The notes under the pieces are model-generated. The model was not told the origin of the DNA, did no database searches, and saw only the letters and a list, made by a program, of their open reading frames with translations. Source: SIG565 sp045651765 (lineage in GTDB: Bacteria > Bacillota > Clostridia > Oscillospirales > Acutalibacteraceae). From it: a DNA stretch of 64,000 bases. The DNA lies in NCBI GenBank assembly GCA_045651765.1, contig JAZRSY010000002.1, positions 62,001 through 126,000 on the forward strand, read 5' to 3'. A program made the translations under genes and the position numbers. Below are positions 8,131 to 17,408 of the stretch, in pieces (the first letter of the stretch is position 1; each line of letters opens with the position of its first letter).

Positions 8131-8646
8131 TTAAAGACCAAAAAACAATTGCTGAGCCTGTGCTTTTGGTACCGAACTTTTTAGGGCGTTTAACATTTTT
8201 TCGTTTAAAGATAACACCATTAAAACCTTTTGCCCTTTAACTTTAGCAACAATAAAATATGCATCATTCGGGTTGCCGCAAATTAATTTTTGGGTGGCAT
8301 TAATGTTTTTTACGGCATTTTCATTATATTTTCCAAAATTTAAAATATCTGCACATTCAAACGAAAGCACCCTGTTTCTTTTGCTTTTAGAGGTAATTTT
8401 GTCGATATCAAAAGTTCCGTTTGTTAAAATATATTCGTACTCTATATTTAATAAGCCTATTAATTTAACCGCACCGTAAATGGCAGCAACAGCGACCATA
8501 ATAAGTATTGGGTAGACCTGAGAGTATATTAAAGCAAAAGCCGTTACGGCAGCGGTAGCAATAACGATTAATGCTGCTAAAAAGTAAGTTTTTGCATCCT
8601 TTTTAATGCTAACTAATTGTTCTATAAAAATATCCATTTTATTCAC
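8131..8646 (-). CDS. Small membrane protein, DUF6106-like
   Basis: A 171-residue protein with two adjacent membrane segments near the N-terminus (about residues 19-39 and 43-64) and a cytoplasmic C-terminal domain containing NIEYEYILTNGTFDIDKITSKSKRNR and KVLMVLSLNEKM. The 'YEYIhTNGxhDIDKI' stretch resembles the clostridial family DUF6106, whose role is unknown. It has no enzyme motif. It lies upstream of the lipoprotein gene on the same strand, 51 bases away across the palindrome. Confidence 0.6.
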   Translation of the reverse strand: MNKMDIFIEQLVSIKKDAKTYFLAALIVIATAAVTAFALIYSQVYPILIMVAVAAIYGAVKLIGLLNIEYEYILTNGTFDIDKITSKSKRNRVLSFECADILNFGKYNENAVKNINATQKLICGNPNDAYFIVAKVKGQKVLMVLSLNEKMLNALKSSVPKAQAQQLFFGL

Positions 8647-8666
8647 CTTCCACCTTAATTATAGCA

Positions 8667-9731
8667 TTATTCTGACGGCAACACAATAAGTTCTTTGGGG
8701 GATTTAGTTATATTTTCGCATCCGCCCTTTTTAATAATAACCATGTCTTCAATTCTGACACCGAACTTATTGTTAATGTAAATGCCCGGCTCTACCGTTA
8801 AAACCATATTTTCCTTTAGTTTTGTGTTGCATTTGGGGCTAAAATTGGGTGATTCGTGAATATTAAGCCCTACGCTGTGCCCGAGCGCGTGCCCAAAACA
8901 ACCTTTGTAGCCTGCATTTTCTATAATGTCGCGGGCGGTTTTATCAATGTTGCTGCAAATTGCACCTGCCTTTATTTTGCCAAGCGCCGCATTTTGCGCC
9001 GCTAAAACTGTGTTATAAACCTTTATTTGCTCGGCAGTTACATCACCCACCGCCACAGTTCTTGTCATATCCGACCTATAACCGTTTATTACCGCGCCAA
9101 AATCAAGTGTAATAAAATCGCCTTTTTCTATTTTTTTGTTGCTTGGCTCACCGTGTGGCAACGAAGAATTTTTGCCCGACACCACAATAAAATCGAACGC
9201 AATTCCGTTGCTGCCCTGTTTTCTTGTGAAAAATTCTAAATCAAGCATAATTTCTTGTTCGGTTTTGCCAACCCTTATTTTATTTAAAATATATTGGAAT
9301 GCAGCATCGCAAATTTGTTGAGCTTTTTTAATAGAATTTAACTCGGATTCGGTTTTTACCATTCGGCTTTTGGTTATAATGTTAGAAATTTTATTAGATT
9401 TGCTAACACTGGCGCCTAAATCTTTTTTTAATTTATTAAAACTAAAAACATTTAAAAATTCGGGTTCTATGAAAATTTTATTAATATTATTTAGGTGGTT
9501 TTTAATGGTATTTACGCCATCAAACAACACAACCTGCACATTGTTTGCCACCTTTGTTGCTGCTTCAAAATAACGAAAATCGGCAAATAAAAAAGTTTTA
9601 TTTTTGGTTACCAAAATATAGCCGTCGCTGGAATTAAAGTTGCTTAAATAAAACCTAGATGATGGCGAAATTATTAACGCGGCCTCATTTTCTTTTAAAA
9701 TATTTTTAATTTTTGTTAAACAATCACACAT
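8667..9731 (-). CDS. Xaa-Pro aminopeptidase, M24 family
   Basis: Cytoplasmic metallo-aminopeptidase that removes N-terminal residues before proline. It has 354 residues with a creatinase-like N-terminal domain (1-125) and a pita-bread catalytic domain. The metal ligands are visible: Asp in FITLDFGAV, Asp in YRSDMTRT, His in GHALGHSVGLNIHE, Glu in LTVEPGIYI and Glu in GVRIEDMV. The length and five-ligand pattern match Xaa-Pro peptidases rather than methionine aminopeptidase. It is divergent from an M19 dipeptidase, so the pair may serve peptide catabolism. Confidence 0.92.
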   Translation of the reverse strand: MCDCLTKIKNILKENEAALIISPSSRFYLSNFNSSDGYILVTKNKTFLFADFRYFEAATKVANNVQVVLFDGVNTIKNHLNNINKIFIEPEFLNVFSFNKLKKDLGASVSKSNKISNIITKSRMVKTESELNSIKKAQQICDAAFQYILNKIRVGKTEQEIMLDLEFFTRKQGSNGIAFDFIVVSGKNSSLPHGEPSNKKIEKGDFITLDFGAVINGYRSDMTRTVAVGDVTAEQIKVYNTVLAAQNAALGKIKAGAICSNIDKTARDIIENAGYKGCFGHALGHSVGLNIHESPNFSPKCNTKLKENMVLTVEPGIYINNKFGVRIEDMVIIKKGGCENITKSPKELIVLPSE

Positions 9732-9798
9732 ATAATATAGCGCCTTTCAAGTATATATTCTATGATAATGCAAAATATTATTTCTTGCAAGGTGTTTT

Positions 9799-10722
9799 AT
9801 GTATATTTTTGATTTGCACTGCGATTTGCTTAATAATTTTTATAAAAACCCTAACTATGATTTTTTATTAAACAATGGCCACATTAGCGAAATAGGCCTT
9901 AATTTAGGCGGCTATTTAGCGCAGTGTTTTGCAATATTTTTGCCGCCCGAAGTGCCCGCGAATAACAATTATTTCTTTTTTAAAACACAATATAATTTAT
10001 TTTGCAAAGTTATTAAAAAAAGTCGCACCTTAAGGCAGGCCAAAACAAAACGAGATATTTTAAAAAATGCCGAAAGCGGAAAAATTTCGGCTATACTGAC
10101 AGTCGAGAATGCCGATTTTTTAGGTGGGGACATTAAGAAATTAAAAATTGCCGAAAATCTGGGTGTTAAAATTTTAGGCCTTGTTTGGAACAACGAAAAT
10201 TGTCTTGGCTACCCTAACAGTGCAGCAAAAAATATAAATAATTTACCACTTAAAAATTTTGGTTGTGCGGTTATTGATTATTTAAACTACAGCCCCATTA
10301 TACCCGATGTTTCACACCTTAATTACGGCGGGTTTAACAGTGTGGCAAACATTTTTAAAAAACCGTTTATAGCAAGTCATTCGGCTTGTAGTGAGATATA
10401 CCCGCACCCTCGCAATTTAACTGACGAGCAAATTAAAAAAATTGCAAACAGCGGTGGAGTTGTTGGCATTAACTTTTATTCAAAATTTTTAAACGGAACA
10501 AACACCACTACCATTGCTGATATTATTTTGCACCTTAAGCATTTAATAAAAATAGGTGGCCAAGATATTGCTGCTTTGGGCAGTGATTTTGACGGAATTG
10601 ATTGCAATTTGTTTTTGAAAAACTGCTCACAAATGCCGATTTTGGCCGATGCTCTAATTAAAAATTTCGGCACCTTGTTGGCCGAAAAAATTTGCTTTAA
10701 AAACGCACTTAGGGTGCTTTAA
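9799..10722 (+). CDS. Membrane dipeptidase family protein (peptidase M19)
   Basis: A 307-residue zinc dipeptidase of the renal dipeptidase family, usually cleaving L-Xaa-D/L-Xaa dipeptides. Family signs are FDLHCDLL (the H-x-D metal pair) at residues 4-11, the bridging Glu in LTVENADFLGG, PDVSHLN, FIASHSACSEIYPHPRNLTDEQI and GSDFDGI near the C-terminus. No signal peptide or membrane segment is seen, so it is probably cytoplasmic, as in other bacterial members. The start follows GCAAGGTG. A bidirectional terminator separates it from fhs. Confidence 0.9.
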   Translation: MYIFDLHCDLLNNFYKNPNYDFLLNNGHISEIGLNLGGYLAQCFAIFLPPEVPANNNYFFFKTQYNLFCKVIKKSRTLRQAKTKRDILKNAESGKISAILTVENADFLGGDIKKLKIAENLGVKILGLVWNNENCLGYPNSAAKNINNLPLKNFGCAVIDYLNYSPIIPDVSHLNYGGFNSVANIFKKPFIASHSACSEIYPHPRNLTDEQIKKIANSGGVVGINFYSKFLNGTNTTTIADIILHLKHLIKIGGQDIAALGSDFDGIDCNLFLKNCSQMPILADALIKNFGTLLAEKICFKNALRVL

Positions 10723-10729
10723 ATATATT

Positions 10730-10760
10730 AAAAAGCGTAGGGTTAAACCCTACGCTTTTT
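10730..10760. terminator. Bidirectional terminator between the M19 peptidase and fhs
   Basis: The repeat AAAAAGCGTAGGG / CCCTACGCTTTTT has runs of A and T on the two sides and serves both converging transcripts. It marks the end of the purine operon. Confidence 0.88.
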
Positions 10761-10761
10761 G

Positions 10762-12438
10762 TTAGAATAAGCCGGTAATTTTGCCGGAAGCATCCACATC
10801 AATTTTCTCAGCCGCCGGAACCTTTGGCAAGCCGGGCATTGTTAAAATGTCGCCCGTTAGCACAACAATAAAGCCGGCTCCAGCCGAAACCTTAACATTT
10901 TTAATGGTTACGGTAAAGTCTTCTGGGGCACCGAGTTTTGTTGGGTCGTCGGAAAAACTGTATTGTGTTTTAGCAACACAAATGGGCACATTACCAAAAC
11001 CAAGGGACTCTAACTCGGCAATTTGTTTTTTGGCGGCGGGGGTGATTATTATGCCACTGCCACCGTAAATTTTAGTAACCAAGGATTCAATTTTTTGTTC
11101 TATGCTTTCTTCTAAAGAATATGCAAAGGTAAAATCGCCCTTTTCTTCGTTGCAAAGCCTTACAACCTCTTTAGCGAGTTCTATGCCACCGTTGCCGCCA
11201 TCTGCCCAAACGGTTGAAAGAACTGTATTAACACCGAGTTCACGGCATTTTTTAATAATAAAGTCGATTTCATTGTCGGTATCGGTCGGGAAGCGGTTAA
11301 CAGCAACCACACATGGCAGTTTATAAACATTTTTAATGTTTGAAACATGTCTTAGCAGGTTTGGTATGCCCTTTTCAAGTGCGGCAATATCCTCGCCCGA
11401 GAGTTCGGTTTTGGCAAGACCGCCATGCATTTTTAACGCCCTGACTGTTGCAACAACCACAACGGCGCTTGGTGTAAGGTCTGCCATGCGGCACTTAATA
11501 TCTAAAAACTTTTCGGCGCCAAGGTCGGCACCAAAGCCTGCCTCGGTTATGGCGTAATCGGCCATTTTAAGTGCTAATTTTGTGGCCATTACCGAGTTGC
11601 AACCGTGAGCAATATTGGCAAACGGACCGCCGTGCACAAATGCAGGTGTGCCCTCTAATGTTTGCACCAAATTTGGTTTTATGGCATCTTTAAGCAGTGC
11701 CGTTAGGGCGCCTGCTGCCTTTAATTCGCCACAGGTTACGGGTTGACCACTGTAATTATATCCAACAATAATGCGCGAAAGTCTTTCTTTTAAATCGATA
11801 ATAGAATTAGAAAGACAAAGCACCGCCATAATTTCGCTGGCAACGGTAATATCAAATCCGTCTTCCCTTGGAACACCGTTTGCTTTGCCGCCAAGGCCGT
11901 TTATAATATTCCTTAACTGGCGGTCGTTCATATCGACACAGCGTTTCCAGGTAATTCTTTTAACATCAATGCCTAAAGTATTACCCTGCTGAATATGGTT
12001 ATCGAGCATGGCTGCCAACAGGTTATTAGCAGCACCAATAGCGTGAAAATCGCCTGTGAAATGCAGGTTAATATCTTCCATAGGCACAACCTGTGCATAA
12101 CCGCCGCCTGCGGCGCCGCCCTTTACACCAAACACAGGGCCTAAAGATGGCTCGCGCAGGGCTACGGCAACATTTTGGCCTATTTTACGCATACCATCGG
12201 CAAGACCTATGGTGGTTGTGGTTTTGCCTTCACCCGCAGGGGTTGGGGTTATGGCGGTAACCAAAACAAGTTTACCGTTTTCTTTAGTGCTATCGTTTAA
12301 TAAATCTAAATCTATTTTTGCTTTATATTTGCCGTACTGCTCAATGTATTTTTCTTCAACGCCGGCAGTTGCGGCAATTTCGGTAATGGGTTTTAATTTA
12401 CAACTTTGTGCAATTTCTATATCGCTCAAAAATGCCAT
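10762..12438 (-). CDS. fhs: Formate--tetrahydrofolate ligase
   Basis: Makes 10-formyl-THF from formate, THF and ATP, the one-carbon donor for both purine formyl transfers. It has 558 residues, a full-length monofunctional enzyme. Signs include the ATP loop TPAGEGKTTTTIGLADG (about residue 66), EPSLGPVFGVKGGAAGGGYAQ and FVHGGPFANIAHGCNS. It is the last gene of the ZTP-riboswitch operon, 16 bases after glyA. This placement ties formate assimilation to purine demand. In acetogens it also serves the methyl branch of the Wood-Ljungdahl pathway, but nothing else from that pathway is here. Confidence 0.98.
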   Translation of the reverse strand: MAFLSDIEIAQSCKLKPITEIAATAGVEEKYIEQYGKYKAKIDLDLLNDSTKENGKLVLVTAITPTPAGEGKTTTTIGLADGMRKIGQNVAVALREPSLGPVFGVKGGAAGGGYAQVVPMEDINLHFTGDFHAIGAANNLLAAMLDNHIQQGNTLGIDVKRITWKRCVDMNDRQLRNIINGLGGKANGVPREDGFDITVASEIMAVLCLSNSIIDLKERLSRIIVGYNYSGQPVTCGELKAAGALTALLKDAIKPNLVQTLEGTPAFVHGGPFANIAHGCNSVMATKLALKMADYAITEAGFGADLGAEKFLDIKCRMADLTPSAVVVVATVRALKMHGGLAKTELSGEDIAALEKGIPNLLRHVSNIKNVYKLPCVVAVNRFPTDTDNEIDFIIKKCRELGVNTVLSTVWADGGNGGIELAKEVVRLCNEEKGDFTFAYSLEESIEQKIESLVTKIYGGSGIIITPAAKKQIAELESLGFGNVPICVAKTQYSFSDDPTKLGAPEDFTVTIKNVKVSAGAGFIVVLTGDILTMPGLPKVPAAEKIDVDASGKITGLF

Positions 12439-12454
12439 TTTTATTTACCCCTTT

Positions 12455-13690
12455 TTAATAAATTGGATATTTTGCGCAAAGGGCCTGAACTTCGGCACTT
12501 ACGCGTTCTTTATTACCTTCAAAATCTTTAATAATATCGGCTATCCAACCGGCAATTAAGTCCATTTCGGGCTCTTTAAATCCGCGGGTTGTAACGGCAG
12601 GAGTGCCCAAACGCACGCCACTTGTTATAAACGGACTTAAAGGCTCGCCGGGTATGGTGTTTTTGTTGGCGGTAATATGAACTTCGTCGAGCCTGTGCTC
12701 TAATTCTTTACCTGTAATGCCTGTGCCAACAAGTTTTAAAAGCATTAAGTGGTTGTCGGTACCGTCCGACACAATGTTAAGTCCACGTTTTTTAAGGCCT
12801 GCACATAAAGCCTGTGCATTTTTAAGAACCTGTTGTTGATATTCTTTAAATTCGTCTGTTAGTGCTTCGCCTAAGGCCACAGCCTTGGCGGCAATAATAT
12901 GCATTAACGGGCCACCCTGAACACCGGGGAATATGGCCTTATCAATAGCCTTTGCGTGCTCTTCGCGGCACAAGATTAAACCGCCGCGTGGGCCCCTTAA
13001 GGTTTTGTGTGTGGTTGTTGTAACAACATCGGCATAAGGTACGGGGGACGGATGCAACCCTGCAGCAACAAGACCTGCAATGTGGGCAATATCTACCATT
13101 AAATATGCCCCTACCTTATCGCAAATTTCACGGCAACGTTTAAAATCGATTATGCGTGAATATGCACTGGCTCCCACAACTATTAACTTTGGTTTGCAAT
13201 CCAAGGCGATTTTTTCCATTTCGTCATAGTCTATGGTTTCGGTTTCTTTATTAACGCCGTAAGGCACAATGTTAAAATATTTACCCGAAATATTTACAGG
13301 TGAGCCGTGCGATAAATGACCACCCTCGGATAAGTTCATACCCATAACGGTGTCGCCCGGGTTTAACAAAGCAAAGAATACGGCCAAGTTGGCATTGGCG
13401 CCGCTGTGTGGCTGAACATTGGCGTGTTCTGCACCAAAAAGTTCGCAGGCGCGTTTTCTGGCAATATCTTCCACAACATCTACATACTGGCAGCCGCCAT
13501 AATAGCGTTTGCCCGGATAACCTTCGGCATACTTATTGGTAAGCACACCGCCGGCGGCCAATAAAACCGCCTTAGAAACAATATTTTCCGAGGCAATAAG
13601 CTCAATATTGTGTTGTTGGCGTGAAAGCTCGTCGGAACAAGCAGCATAAACTTCACTGTCGTAATTTTTAAGTTCCTCAAAAAAATTCAT
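12455..13690 (-). CDS. glyA: Serine hydroxymethyltransferase
   Basis: PLP enzyme that interconverts serine plus THF with glycine plus 5,10-methylene-THF. It has 411 residues, the normal length. The PLP lysine is in DVVTTTTHKTLRGPRGG, and QPHSGANAN, the SEGGHLSHG region and TSGVRLGTPAVTTRG are present. It sits between purL and fhs in the purine operon, supplying glycine for PurD and one-carbon units. Confidence 0.98.
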   Translation of the reverse strand: MNFFEELKNYDSEVYAACSDELSRQQHNIELIASENIVSKAVLLAAGGVLTNKYAEGYPGKRYYGGCQYVDVVEDIARKRACELFGAEHANVQPHSGANANLAVFFALLNPGDTVMGMNLSEGGHLSHGSPVNISGKYFNIVPYGVNKETETIDYDEMEKIALDCKPKLIVVGASAYSRIIDFKRCREICDKVGAYLMVDIAHIAGLVAAGLHPSPVPYADVVTTTTHKTLRGPRGGLILCREEHAKAIDKAIFPGVQGGPLMHIIAAKAVALGEALTDEFKEYQQQVLKNAQALCAGLKKRGLNIVSDGTDNHLMLLKLVGTGITGKELEHRLDEVHITANKNTIPGEPLSPFITSGVRLGTPAVTTRGFKEPEMDLIAGWIADIIKDFEGNKERVSAEVQALCAKYPIY

Positions 13691-13705
13691 TTTATTTTCC
13701 CCTTA

Positions 13706-16700
13706 TTATTTAAAATATTCTACTGCCGAAGCAAACATTTTAATATCGTATTCGCCCGGAACATTTTTATAAAGGCCTGCACCAATGCGCTCAGAGTGGC
13801 CCATCTTACCGAATACGCGGCCATCGGGCGAGGTTATGCCTTCTATAGCGTGCATAGAATTATTTGGGTTAAAGTGAATATCGTTGGTGGCGTTACCCTG
13901 TAAATCTACATATTGGGTAGCAATTTGACCGTTTTCGGCCAATTTTTGAATCAAGGCTTCGTCGGCTATAAAGCGGCCTTCACCGTGAGAAATCGGAACC
14001 GAATAAATATCGCCCACATTTGTGTTTTTAAGCCAAGGCGATTTATTGGAAGCGATTCGTGTTCTAACAATTCGCGACTGGTGGCGTGCTATTGTGTTAA
14101 AGGTTAAGGTTGGGCAGGTTTCGTCGGTATCTATAATTTTGCCGTAAGGCACCAAACCTAATTTAATGAGTGCCTGGAAGCCGTTACAAATACCGCACAT
14201 AAGTCCGTCGCGGTTTTCAAGCAAATCGGTAACGCCATCTTTAACGGCGGCATTACGGAAAAATGCCGTTATAAACTTACCGCTGCCATCAGGTTCGTCG
14301 CCACCCGAGAAACCGCCCGGAATAAATACCATTTGTGCCGTTTTAAGTTTGGTTGCAAACTCTTCTACGCTGTGGCGAATGCCATCGGCATTAAGGTTTT
14401 TAATAACCAAAATTTCGGGCTCGGCGCCGGCGTCGCGCACTGCTTTGGCCGAATCATATTCACAGTTAGTGCCCGGGAAAGCAGGAATTAACACCTTTGG
14501 TTTTGCTGTTTTAATGTTGGGCACATAAATTTTATTATTTTTATATTCGTAATTTTTAATCTCGGTTTTTTCGGATTTAATGTTACAGCTGTAAACGTTT
14601 TCTAATTTGTTTTCGTAAATATTTAAAACATTTTCTAAATTTACGCTCTCGCTACCGAAAGAAATTTGCGGATTAGCGGTTACTGTACCCACCAAGGTTG
14701 CACCCTCGACATCTTCTGTAACCTCTAAAATAAATGAGCCGTAGCTGTAACCGAAAATGCAGTTATTACACATATTTTCGCTGAACTCAAAACCAAGACC
14801 GTTACCAAAGCACATCTTCATAACGGCTTCGGCCACGCCGCCAAGGCCAATTGTGTAACAAGAAAGCACCTTGCCTTCGCGCATTAGTTTAGTAATCTTT
14901 TTAAACACACCCAAAAGCGACTGTGTATTAGGCAGTCCGTTGGCATCGTATTTGGGGGTTAATTTTACAACCTTGCTGCCGGCCTTTTTAAACTCGGGCG
15001 AGATAACTTCACTTGTTTTGCCTGTTGTTACGGCAAAGGAAACAAGTGTTGGCGGAACATCAATATTCTCGAACGAACCGCTCATTGAGTCTTTACCGCC
15101 GATTGAACCAATACCTAATTCTAATTGTGCTTTAAATGCACCCAAAAGGGCGGCTAACGGTTTGCCCCAACGCTTTGAATCTTTGCGGGGGCTTTCGAAA
15201 TATTCTTGGAATGTTAAATAAACATCTTTAAACTCGGCACCGGTGGCAATCAACTTACAAACCGACTCTACTACGGCTAAATAGGCGCCGTGGTAGGGCG
15301 ATTTTTCGGTAATGAAGGGGTTGTAACCCCACGACATATAAGAGCAACAATCGGTGTGTTTTTGTTCTACCGATATTTTTTGCACCATGGCCTGAATTGG
15401 TGTTAACTGATTTTTACCGCCAAACGGCATTAATACAGTGCCGGCACCAATGGTGGAATCGAACCTTTCGGAAAGGCCACGCTTAGAGCAGATGTTAAGG
15501 TCATCGGCCATATTTTTAATATTTTCGGCAAAACTGCCTTCTATCTTTTTTTCAAAGGTTTCGGGTGCGGACGGGGCAATATCAATATGCTTATCGGCAC
15601 CGTTGGAATTTAAGAATTCGCGGCTGATATCTACTATTTTTTTGCCGTTCCAAATCATTACGAGCCTTGGCTCTGCCTTAACCTCGGCAACAGGGCAAGC
15701 CTGTAAATTTTCGGTTGCGGCAAGGGCTAAAAATGCGTCAACATTTTCCTTTTCCACAACAACGGCCATTCTTTCTTGCGATTCACTAATGGCAAGTTCG
15801 GTGCCGTCAAGGCCTTCGTACTTTTTGGGAACAGCGTTCAAATTAATTTCAAGACCATCGGCCAATTCACCAATAGCAACCGAAACACCGCCTGCGCCAA
15901 AGTCGTTGCAGCGTTTTATCATTCGGGTTGCCTCTTTATTGCGGAACAAGCGTTGCAGTTTGCGTTCTTCGGGGGCGTTACCCTTTTGAACTTCGGCACC
16001 ACAGGTTTCAACCGACTGTGCATTATGTGCCTTGGAAGAACCTGTTGCACCGCCAATGCCGTCGCGGCCGGTGGAGCCACCAAGAAGTATAACAATATCA
16101 CCGGGTGCGGGCACCTCACGCCTTACATTTTCGGCAGGGGCTGCGGCTATAACAGCACCAATTTCCATTCTTTTGGCGGCATAGCCCGGGTGGTAAATTT
16201 CGTCTACAATGCCGGTGGCAAGACCGATTTGGTTGCCGTAAGAGGAATAACCTGCGGCGGCTGTGGTAACAATTTTGCGTTGTGGCAACTTGCCGCTTAT
16301 GGTCTCGCTCACGGGTTTTAACGGGTCGGCTGCGCCGGTAACGCGCATGGCACCGTATACATAAGACCTGCCCGAAAGTGGGTCGCGTATGGCGCCGCCA
16401 ATACAGGTGGCTGCGCCACCAAACGGCTCGATTTCGGTTGGGTGGTTGTGGGTTTCGTTTTTAAATAATAAAAGCCAAGGCTCTGTTACGCCGTCTACCT
16501 CTACATCGATTTTAACGGTGCAGGCGTTAATTTCTTCGGATTCATCTAATTTTTCGAGTTTGCCGTTGGTTTTTAAGTATTTAACAGCAACGGTTGCTAA
16601 ATCCATAAGGCAGATGGGTTTTGTGCGGCCTAAACTTTTTCTAACATTTAAATAGTCATTATAAGCGTTTTGTAAAAGTTCGTCTTCAAACTTAACATTA

Positions 16701-17395
16701 TCAATAACCGTTAAGAATGTTGTATGGCGGCAGTGGTCCGACCAATATGTGTCAATCATTCTGATTTCGGTTATGGTTGGGTTGCGGTTTTCGGTTTTAA
16801 AATAGTTTTGGCAAAAAGCAATATCGTCGGCATCCATTGCAAGACCATATTTTTTCACAAAATCTTCTAAACCTGCTCGGTCTAAATCGTTAAAACCATT
16901 TAACACTTCAACCTCGGTGGGTATTGTGTAATCGGCCTTAAGGGTTGCATATGTATCCATAGTGGCTTCACGGGCTTCTACGGGGTTAATAACATATTTT
17001 TTAATTTCGGCAATATCGTTCTCAGTTAAATCGCCATAAAGCACATAAACCTTAGCGGTTCTAATGGTGGGGCGCTCGCCCTGCGATATTATTTGAATAC
17101 ACTGTGCGGCAGAATCGGCACGTTGGTCGAACTGGCCCGGCAAATATTCAGTAGCAAAGCACACAGCACCATCAGTATCTAAGCTATCGGTTACAATATC
17201 TAACTGGGGTTCGGAAAACACTGTACCCTTGGCGTAATTAAAAAGCTCTTCGGTTATATTTTCGGCATCGTAACGGTTAATTACCCTTACGCCGGTTAAA
17301 TTTTTTATTCCTAAAAGGGTTGTGGCATCGTTGAATAATGCTTTAGCCTCGTGGGAGTGCTCTTCCCTTTTTTCTACATATACTCTAAAAACCAT
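13706..17395 (-). CDS. purL: Phosphoribosylformylglycinamidine synthase, single-chain
   Basis: Fourth step of purine synthesis, FGAR plus glutamine plus ATP to FGAM. At 1229 residues this is the fused form: N-terminal PurS-like region, two AIRS-type ATP domains (KNETHNHPTEIEPFGGAATCIGG near residue 315; a second around GSIGGKDSMSGSF) and a C-terminal class I glutaminase with the nucleophile in CGICNGFQALIKLGL and the His/Glu pair in HGEGRF. It is the fused form found in some Clostridia, whereas bacilli use separate PurS, PurQ and PurL. It lies 14 bases after purD. Its glutaminase residues look intact, in contrast to purF. Confidence 0.97.
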   Translation of the reverse strand: MVFRVYVEKREEHSHEAKALFNDATTLLGIKNLTGVRVINRYDAENITEELFNYAKGTVFSEPQLDIVTDSLDTDGAVCFATEYLPGQFDQRADSAAQCIQIISQGERPTIRTAKVYVLYGDLTENDIAEIKKYVINPVEAREATMDTYATLKADYTIPTEVEVLNGFNDLDRAGLEDFVKKYGLAMDADDIAFCQNYFKTENRNPTITEIRMIDTYWSDHCRHTTFLTVIDNVKFEDELLQNAYNDYLNVRKSLGRTKPICLMDLATVAVKYLKTNGKLEKLDESEEINACTVKIDVEVDGVTEPWLLLFKNETHNHPTEIEPFGGAATCIGGAIRDPLSGRSYVYGAMRVTGAADPLKPVSETISGKLPQRKIVTTAAAGYSSYGNQIGLATGIVDEIYHPGYAAKRMEIGAVIAAAPAENVRREVPAPGDIVILLGGSTGRDGIGGATGSSKAHNAQSVETCGAEVQKGNAPEERKLQRLFRNKEATRMIKRCNDFGAGGVSVAIGELADGLEINLNAVPKKYEGLDGTELAISESQERMAVVVEKENVDAFLALAATENLQACPVAEVKAEPRLVMIWNGKKIVDISREFLNSNGADKHIDIAPSAPETFEKKIEGSFAENIKNMADDLNICSKRGLSERFDSTIGAGTVLMPFGGKNQLTPIQAMVQKISVEQKHTDCCSYMSWGYNPFITEKSPYHGAYLAVVESVCKLIATGAEFKDVYLTFQEYFESPRKDSKRWGKPLAALLGAFKAQLELGIGSIGGKDSMSGSFENIDVPPTLVSFAVTTGKTSEVISPEFKKAGSKVVKLTPKYDANGLPNTQSLLGVFKKITKLMREGKVLSCYTIGLGGVAEAVMKMCFGNGLGFEFSENMCNNCIFGYSYGSFILEVTEDVEGATLVGTVTANPQISFGSESVNLENVLNIYENKLENVYSCNIKSEKTEIKNYEYKNNKIYVPNIKTAKPKVLIPAFPGTNCEYDSAKAVRDAGAEPEILVIKNLNADGIRHSVEEFATKLKTAQMVFIPGGFSGGDEPDGSGKFITAFFRNAAVKDGVTDLLENRDGLMCGICNGFQALIKLGLVPYGKIIDTDETCPTLTFNTIARHQSRIVRTRIASNKSPWLKNTNVGDIYSVPISHGEGRFIADEALIQKLAENGQIATQYVDLQGNATNDIHFNPNNSMHAIEGITSPDGRVFGKMGHSERIGAGLYKNVPGEYDIKMFASAVEYFK

Positions 17396-17408
17396 TATTA
17401 AACCTCCG

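Noticed and set aside
15438..16321. Open frames of more than 180 codons on the plus strand, opposite purL
   Set aside because: They lie wholly within the conserved purL gene, have biased composition typical of the complementary strand, no ribosome sites and no recognisable motifs.
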